Shown: one piece after another, positions 7,144-10,140 of the stretch
How positions within the stretch are numbered: position 1 is the stretch's first letter
How the letters are laid out: each line of letters starts with the position of its first letter
Origin: Pseudomonadota bacterium
GTDB lineage: Bacteria > Pseudomonadota > Gammaproteobacteria > Burkholderiales > Methylophilaceae
Assembly (NCBI GenBank): GCA_029549705.1
Contig: JAKPIR010000039.1
Location: forward strand, 1 to 10,140
Direction: 5' to 3'
Length of the DNA: 10,140 nucleotides
Program-made: the position numbers and the translations under genes
The notes under the pieces: generated by a model
What the model saw: only the letters and a program-made list of their open reading frames with translations
Told to the model about the DNA's origin: nothing
The model's database searches: none

Positions 7144-8649
7144 TTACATCTCATAATCAAACATTTTCATTAAATTCCGCCCAGCTTTTTTAGCCTGATA
7201 CATGGCGATGTCAGCATGCTTTAATAATTCCACTTGAGAGTTTCCATGGTCTCTAAACACCGCGATGCCAACGCTTGGCGTGCCGTGATGTTGATGCTTA
7301 CCTAACTGGTAGGGTTTATTTAATGCCGTCAGGATTTTATTCGCTCGAACTTCAGCTTGACTGGCAGCTTCCATTGGCTCTTTGCTTAAGCCTTCAAGAA
7401 GCACTACAAATTCATCCCCGCCGATTCTAGCCACCGTGTCGCTATCACGTACACAATCTTGCAGGCGTTCAGCTACAAGCTTGAGCAGCAAATCGCCCAT
7501 ATCATGGCCTAGCGTGTCGTTCAACACTTTAAAATGGTCGAGGTCAATAAACAATAAAGCCCCTCTTTTGCCGGACCGAACACTGATAGTAAGGGCATGA
7601 TCTAACCGGTCAAGCAATAGCCGTCGGTTTGGCAACTTTGTTAGAGGGTCATAAAATGCTAACTGCTTAATTTCATCCGCCGCCAGTTTCTGAGCAGTCA
7701 CATCATGCACAATAGCTATTCCTCCAACCACTTCACCGGCACTGTCAAAGGCAGGCGCGGCGGTCAACTCCATCCATCCTTCCGCTTCGCTTATGGTGGC
7801 ACGATATTGCCCTTCAAAAGTAGCCACCTCCCCTGCAAGGGCTTTATTCAGGGTTGGTAATATTGCATCGTCCTTAATCATCAAGATACTGCGATTGACG
7901 ATTTCATCTTGAGGTGATTGCAAAATATCAGCTAGGCTTTGATTACAGAAGGTAATGTTTAAATCCTCATCAAAGTGTGCAATCCCAACTGGAGAGTGAT
8001 TAAGCAACATGCGATATTGCGCTTCACTGGCGGTAATTTCTTTTTCTTTTTCTACTGCATCGACCCTTAATCCAATTGTTTCGTGCTGACTCTGATTGAC
8101 ATTGCGCAAACTCAAGACGGTAAACGCCATGAACACAAAACCTGACGCGCCCATCAACATTGAAAAGCTCTCGCCCGTTGCAAGAAAGCGAATTAACAAG
8201 GGAATCAGTGCTAATAGGGTATAGGCAATCGCACTGATAAAATCGATCGAATATGAGTAAAAACTACCCGCCGAAAACCCTGTTAGCATATATAAAAGCA
8301 GCATCTGCTGCTCAACATGATTTGTGGGGAACATAAGCAAACTGGTCGCACCCCAAACCACACTCGCAGAAATAATCCCAATGCGGAATGTTTTAAGTCG
8401 TTTTTGAATTTCATGCAGATCTACAGTGGGGATTTGACGATAATAAAAACCAATTACAATCCGCGCCAGATTAATGCCCAAAATAAGTGCCAGCCAACCT
8501 TTGAGTACGCTCGGGTCAGTCACATCACGCTGCCAGTAGCAAAGAATGATAGCCATGATAGAGCTTGTGATGAGCGTTCTGTTGTTGACAGACAAAAGCT
8601 GCCTGTACTGCTCAAATTGAATTGCCGTTGTTTTCGTTTGATTTATCAT
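7144..8649 (-). CDS. Membrane-anchored PAS-GGDEF diguanylate cyclase
   Basis: From the ATG at 8649 this is a 501-residue inner-membrane protein predicted to synthesise cyclic di-GMP. Six probable membrane helices lie within about 26-182, clearly paralogous to those of the next gene (QMLLLYMLTGFSAG versus QMLLIFVLTGMTAG). A PAS domain follows at about 208-320, with the usual YRMLLNHSPVGIAHFDEDL opening and a PAC-like end GGIAIVHDVTAQK. The GGDEF domain (about 325-495) has LFIDLDHFKVLNDTLGHDMGD, the inhibitory-site RDSD at 401-404 and GGDEF at 410-414, all intact. The PAS ligand is not evident; no heme- or flavin-specific residues can be claimed. The reading frame also has an upstream TTG at 8664-8662, but it abuts the GGGGAG motif with no spacer, and the ATG aligns better with the paralogue's N-terminus. 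Regulation is probably from the promoter at 8691-8719. Confidence 0.92.
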   Translation of the reverse strand: MINQTKTTAIQFEQYRQLLSVNNRTLITSSIMAIILCYWQRDVTDPSVLKGWLALILGINLARIVIGFYYRQIPTVDLHEIQKRLKTFRIGIISASVVWGATSLLMFPTNHVEQQMLLLYMLTGFSAGSFYSYSIDFISAIAYTLLALIPLLIRFLATGESFSMLMGASGFVFMAFTVLSLRNVNQSQHETIGLRVDAVEKEKEITASEAQYRMLLNHSPVGIAHFDEDLNITFCNQSLADILQSPQDEIVNRSILMIKDDAILPTLNKALAGEVATFEGQYRATISEAEGWMELTAAPAFDSAGEVVGGIAIVHDVTAQKLAADEIKQLAFYDPLTKLPNRRLLLDRLDHALTISVRSGKRGALLFIDLDHFKVLNDTLGHDMGDLLLKLVAERLQDCVRDSDTVARIGGDEFVVLLEGLSKEPMEAASQAEVRANKILTALNKPYQLGKHQHHGTPSVGIAVFRDHGNSQVELLKHADIAMYQAKKAGRNLMKMFDYEM

Positions 8650-8664
8650 TTTTGTTAATTTCAA

Positions 8665-8670
8665 CTCCCC
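8665..8670 (-). promoter_or_regulatory. GGGGAG motif upstream of the PAS-GGDEF gene
   Basis: GGGGAG on the minus strand is a good anti-Shine-Dalgarno match but badly placed. It is 15 bases before the ATG at 8649 and directly adjacent to the in-frame TTG at 8664. It may be a poor site for the ATG or not used at all. It makes the start of this gene uncertain by five codons. Confidence 0.35.
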
Positions 8671-8690
8671 GTAGATTTGAGGGCCAGTTC

Positions 8691-8719
8691 ATTATGCAAT
8701 AACTTATTTTACGCTTCAA
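8691..8719 (-). promoter_or_regulatory. Candidate sigma-70 promoter for the PAS-GGDEF gene
   Basis: On the minus strand TTGAAG (8719-8714) and CATAAT (8696-8691) are separated by exactly 17 bp, matching four and five of six consensus bases. Transcription would start near 8684, giving a leader of about 35 nt that includes the GGGGAG motif. Among the promoter candidates in the window this has the best spacing, and it could drive both cyclase genes and possibly the zinc-ribbon protein. Confidence 0.5.
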
Positions 8720-8798
8720 CCGATATTCCGCTTATTCACACGGTTTTTTCTAAGCAGTTTACATCTGACAAAGACGCTCAAGGATTGGCATTCACATG

Positions 8799-8804
8799 TA
8801 AAAT
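8799..8804 (+). promoter_or_regulatory. Possible -10 element for the molybdopterin-binding-domain gene
   Basis: TAAAAT lies 33 bases before the ATG at 8838, in the divergent 188-bp gap. No good -35 box is found at 16-18 bp: TTGGCA at 8785 is only eight bases away. This is a weak call, resting on the hexamer and position alone. Confidence 0.25.
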
Positions 8805-8837
8805 ATGCACATCAACACATGGACTCTACCTTGACGC

Positions 8838-9581
8838 ATGAACTCTTCTATTGGCATTTATATCATTGGTGATGAAATTCTTTCCGGTAAAAGGCAAGAC
8901 GCTCACCTGCATTTCGTCATACAGGCGCTCAAAAAGCGCGGGTTACAGCTTAATTGGGCAAACTATTTGGGTGATATTCCAAACCAAATCACAGCTTCAC
9001 TAAAAGCCAGTATGGCGCGCGGCGACATTGTATTCAGCTTCGGCGGTATTGGCGCTACGCCTGACGACTTCACCCGTCAATGTGCAGCAGAGGCCGCAGA
9101 GGTGCCTCTTGAGCGCCACTTAGGTGCAGTTGCCGAGATTGAGGCGCAATATGGTGAAAGCGCTTATCCCAAACGTGTACTGATGGCAAATTTTCCTAAA
9201 GGTGCTGCGTTAATACCCAATCCAGTGAACCGCGTCGCAGGTTTCAGTATTCATCAACATTATTTCGTGCCAGGTTTTCCACAAATGGCACATCCGATGG
9301 TGGAATGGGTGCTGGACACTTACTACCAGTCGCTATTTCATCAACAGGATTATGTTGAAGCCTCCATTTTAGTGATGGATGCTGGCGAGAGTAAATTAAT
9401 AGACTTAATGAATCATATCTTGCACCAATACCCAGCACTAAAGCTCTTCAGCTTACCAAAACTTGATGATAGGCGCACCACGGAGGTTGGTATGAAAGGC
9501 CCTGAAAACCTCGTGAATGCAGCAATGCAGGACATTAAACAGGGCGTTTCTGCGCTTGGTTTTCCTTGGGTAGAACTGTAA
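8838..9581 (+). CDS. Molybdopterin-binding (MoCF / CinA N-terminal type) domain protein
   Basis: This 247-residue cytoplasmic protein belongs to the MoaB/MogA/CinA-N superfamily (COG1058 type). The N-terminal IGIYIIGDEILSGKRQD (5-21) and the signature GGIGATPDD (69-77) form the expected nucleotide/pterin-binding site, with D76/D77 as the conserved acidic pair. VPGFPQMAHPMVEWVL (144-159) matches the second half of CinA-like N-domains. The remaining 80 or so residues correspond to the small accessory domain of CinA-like proteins, but the C-terminal nicotinamide-nucleotide deamidase domain of full CinA is absent. The true substrate is therefore open: molybdenum cofactor is the family label, but CinA relatives act as pyrophosphatases on ADP-ribose or NAD-related molecules. 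The start is constrained because TGA lies in frame two codons upstream, yet there is no clear Shine-Dalgarno. The YkgJ-type gene follows after 31 bp. Confidence 0.88.
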   Translation: MNSSIGIYIIGDEILSGKRQDAHLHFVIQALKKRGLQLNWANYLGDIPNQITASLKASMARGDIVFSFGGIGATPDDFTRQCAAEAAEVPLERHLGAVAEIEAQYGESAYPKRVLMANFPKGAALIPNPVNRVAGFSIHQHYFVPGFPQMAHPMVEWVLDTYYQSLFHQQDYVEASILVMDAGESKLIDLMNHILHQYPALKLFSLPKLDDRRTTEVGMKGPENLVNAAMQDIKQGVSALGFPWVEL

Positions 9582-9600
9582 TTCAAGCCGCAAAATAACT

Positions 9601-9604
9601 AGGG
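9601..9604 (+). promoter_or_regulatory. Ribosome binding site for the YkgJ-type gene
   Basis: AGGG with an eight-base spacer precedes the ATG at 9613, within the short gap after the preceding gene. It supports translation of the small ORF and the choice of start. Confidence 0.5.
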
Positions 9605-9612
9605 CAACCAAC

Positions 9613-9873
9613 ATGGAATGTAGAGCAGACTGTGGCGCGTGCTGTATTGCACCCTCGATCAACAGTCCCATCCCGGGGATGCCTGAGGGCAAGCCTGCTG
9701 GTGTTCGTTGCATTCAACTGAATGAACAAAATCGCTGTATGATTTTTGGCAAACCTGAGCGCCCTTCATTTTGCGCAAGCTTACAGCCTAATCTAGAGAT
9801 GTGCGGCAACACGCGTGAACAGGCGATGATTTGGCTGAGTGCGCTTGAGGTACTCACAAATCCGAATTTATAA
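9613..9873 (+). CDS. YkgJ-family cysteine-cluster protein (putative zinc/iron-chelating)
   Basis: This 86-residue protein has eight cysteines: C3, C7, C10, C11, C33, C42, C54 and C64. The opening CRADCGACC and the later RCxxL...RCMIF...RPxxC...C pattern match the YkgJ / UPF0153 family, thought to chelate zinc or an iron-sulfur centre. Biochemical function is not established as far as I know. It is short and complete, like the E. coli YkgJ-type proteins. There is no signal peptide or membrane segment, so it should be cytosolic. It lies 31 bp after the molybdopterin-domain gene and has its own ribosome binding site (AGGG, eight bases upstream), so the two probably share a transcript. Whether they share a job cannot be told from the sequence. 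Confidence 0.88.
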   Translation: MECRADCGACCIAPSINSPIPGMPEGKPAGVRCIQLNEQNRCMIFGKPERPSFCASLQPNLEMCGNTREQAMIWLSALEVLTNPNL

Positions 9874-9891
9874 ATTCAATCGCTTGAAATC

Positions 9892-9940
9892 AACTTAAAC
9901 CGATTTACTCAACGGTTATTTAGTAAAAATTTAAGTTTTC
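9892..9940 (+). repeat. Nested inverted repeats between the YkgJ-type gene and dusB
   Basis: AACTTAAA at 9892-9899 pairs with TTTAAGTT at 9930-9937, and the inner AACCG at 9898-9902 pairs with CGGTT at 9913-9917. The outer right arm runs into TTTTC. It could act as a weak terminator for the upstream pair or as a regulatory site upstream of dusB. The stems are AT-rich and overlap by two bases, so they cannot be fully formed together. Confidence 0.3.
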
Positions 9941-9956
9941 TGACGCTTCATTTGCG

Positions 9957-9964
9957 TATAAAAT
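9957..9964 (+). promoter_or_regulatory. Candidate -10 region for dusB
   Basis: TATAAAAT lies about 31 bases before the dusB GTG, at a sensible distance for a promoter with a leader of about 24 nt. The -35 region at the right spacing (TTTTCT, 9936-9941) is poor, so the promoter would be weak or activator-dependent. Confidence 0.35.
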
Positions 9965-9994
9965 AGGCAACTTTCACGCAACGATTACAAACCT

Positions 9995-10140
9995 GTGCAA
10001 ATCGGCAAACATATTTTAAAAAACAACCTCGTTGTCGCCCCAATGGCAGGCGTTACGGACCGCCCTTTCCGTCAACTCTGTAAAAAAATGGGTGCTGGAT
10101 TGGCTGTTTCTGAAATGGTGACGTCCAACTCTTTGCTCTA
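9995..10140 (+). CDS. dusB: tRNA-dihydrouridine synthase B, N-terminal part (runs off the window)
   Basis: The first 48 codons plus two bases are visible, starting at GTG. The product is an FMN-dependent, NADPH-using enzyme that reduces uridines in the D-loop of tRNA. The segment VVAPMAGVTDRPFRQLCKK (about 14-32) is the conserved FMN-binding start of the Dus barrel, and GAGLAVSEMVTSNSLL follows as in DusB. The N-terminus (M)QIGKHILKNNLV matches the position where E. coli DusB begins (MRIGQYQLRNRLI), which supports the GTG despite the absence of a clear Shine-Dalgarno. In many proteobacteria dusB is followed by fis; that region is outside this window. The subtype (B rather than A or C) is judged from these N-terminal residues only. 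Confidence 0.93.
   Translation, partial: MQIGKHILKNNLVVAPMAGVTDRPFRQLCKKMGAGLAVSEMVTSNSLL

Noticed and set aside
8317..8658. Plus-strand open frame antisense to the PAS-GGDEF membrane domain
   Set aside because: The opposite strand encodes a membrane domain conserved with the neighbouring paralogue, so this is a shadow.
8819..8872. Short plus-strand ORF starting ATG GAC TCT and overlapping the MoCF-domain start out of frame
   Set aside because: It is 17 codons long, has no ribosome site and shows no regulatory peptide pattern; it is probably chance.
1..10140. Defence island, prophage, transposon, CRISPR or RNA gene
   Set aside because: No repeats with spacers, transposase, integrase, phage proteins or tRNA-like folds are visible. 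Gene content is chromosomal housekeeping plus signalling.

Overview
The window looks like ordinary chromosomal DNA of a betaproteobacterium, most likely a methylotroph of the Methylophilaceae (Methylotenera/Methylophilus type). This rests on protein style, moderate GC (mid-40s percent by eye) and the cluster polA / DUF2782 / thrB, an arrangement I associate with Betaproteobacteria. The taxon is inference. I see no insertion sequence, phage gene, CRISPR array, tRNA or rRNA, and no stretch over 300 bases without a gene.

Layout. Positions 1-2327 are minus-strand genes, listed in transcription order: a LOG-family nucleotide phosphoribohydrolase (2327-1599), a small secreted DUF2782 protein (1526-1152), the APH-type homoserine kinase thrB (1040-42), and the first 13 codons of a next gene that begins one base after the thrB stop. 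DNA polymerase I (polA, 2349-5135) is divergent from the LOG gene with only 21 bp between start codons. It converges on a zinc-ribbon membrane protein gene (5819-5139) with only 3 bp between stop codons. That membrane protein lies 49 bp downstream of the first of two minus-strand diguanylate cyclase genes (7017-5869 and 8649-7144). Divergent from these on the plus strand are a MoCF/CinA-N-type molybdopterin-binding-domain protein (8838-9581), a short YkgJ-type cysteine-cluster protein (9613-9873), and the start of dusB (9995 onward, running off the window).

How the genes fit together. Most are housekeeping: DNA repair and replication (polA), threonine synthesis (thrB), nucleotide salvage or clean-up (LOG) and tRNA modification (dusB). 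The clearest accessory content is the c-di-GMP pair. Both proteins share a paralogous six-helix membrane domain of about 190 residues and a complete GGDEF domain with an intact inhibitory RxxD site, and they differ mainly by one PAS domain inserted or lost cleanly at the linker. The zinc-ribbon membrane protein downstream could be co-transcribed with the first cyclase, but nothing in its sequence shows a functional link.

I did not find a convincing undescribed system. The points most worth checking are the PAS gain/loss between the tandem cyclases, the zinc-ribbon membrane protein, a possible polA promoter overlapping the LOG start codon, and several genes with non-ATG starts or no visible ribosome binding site.
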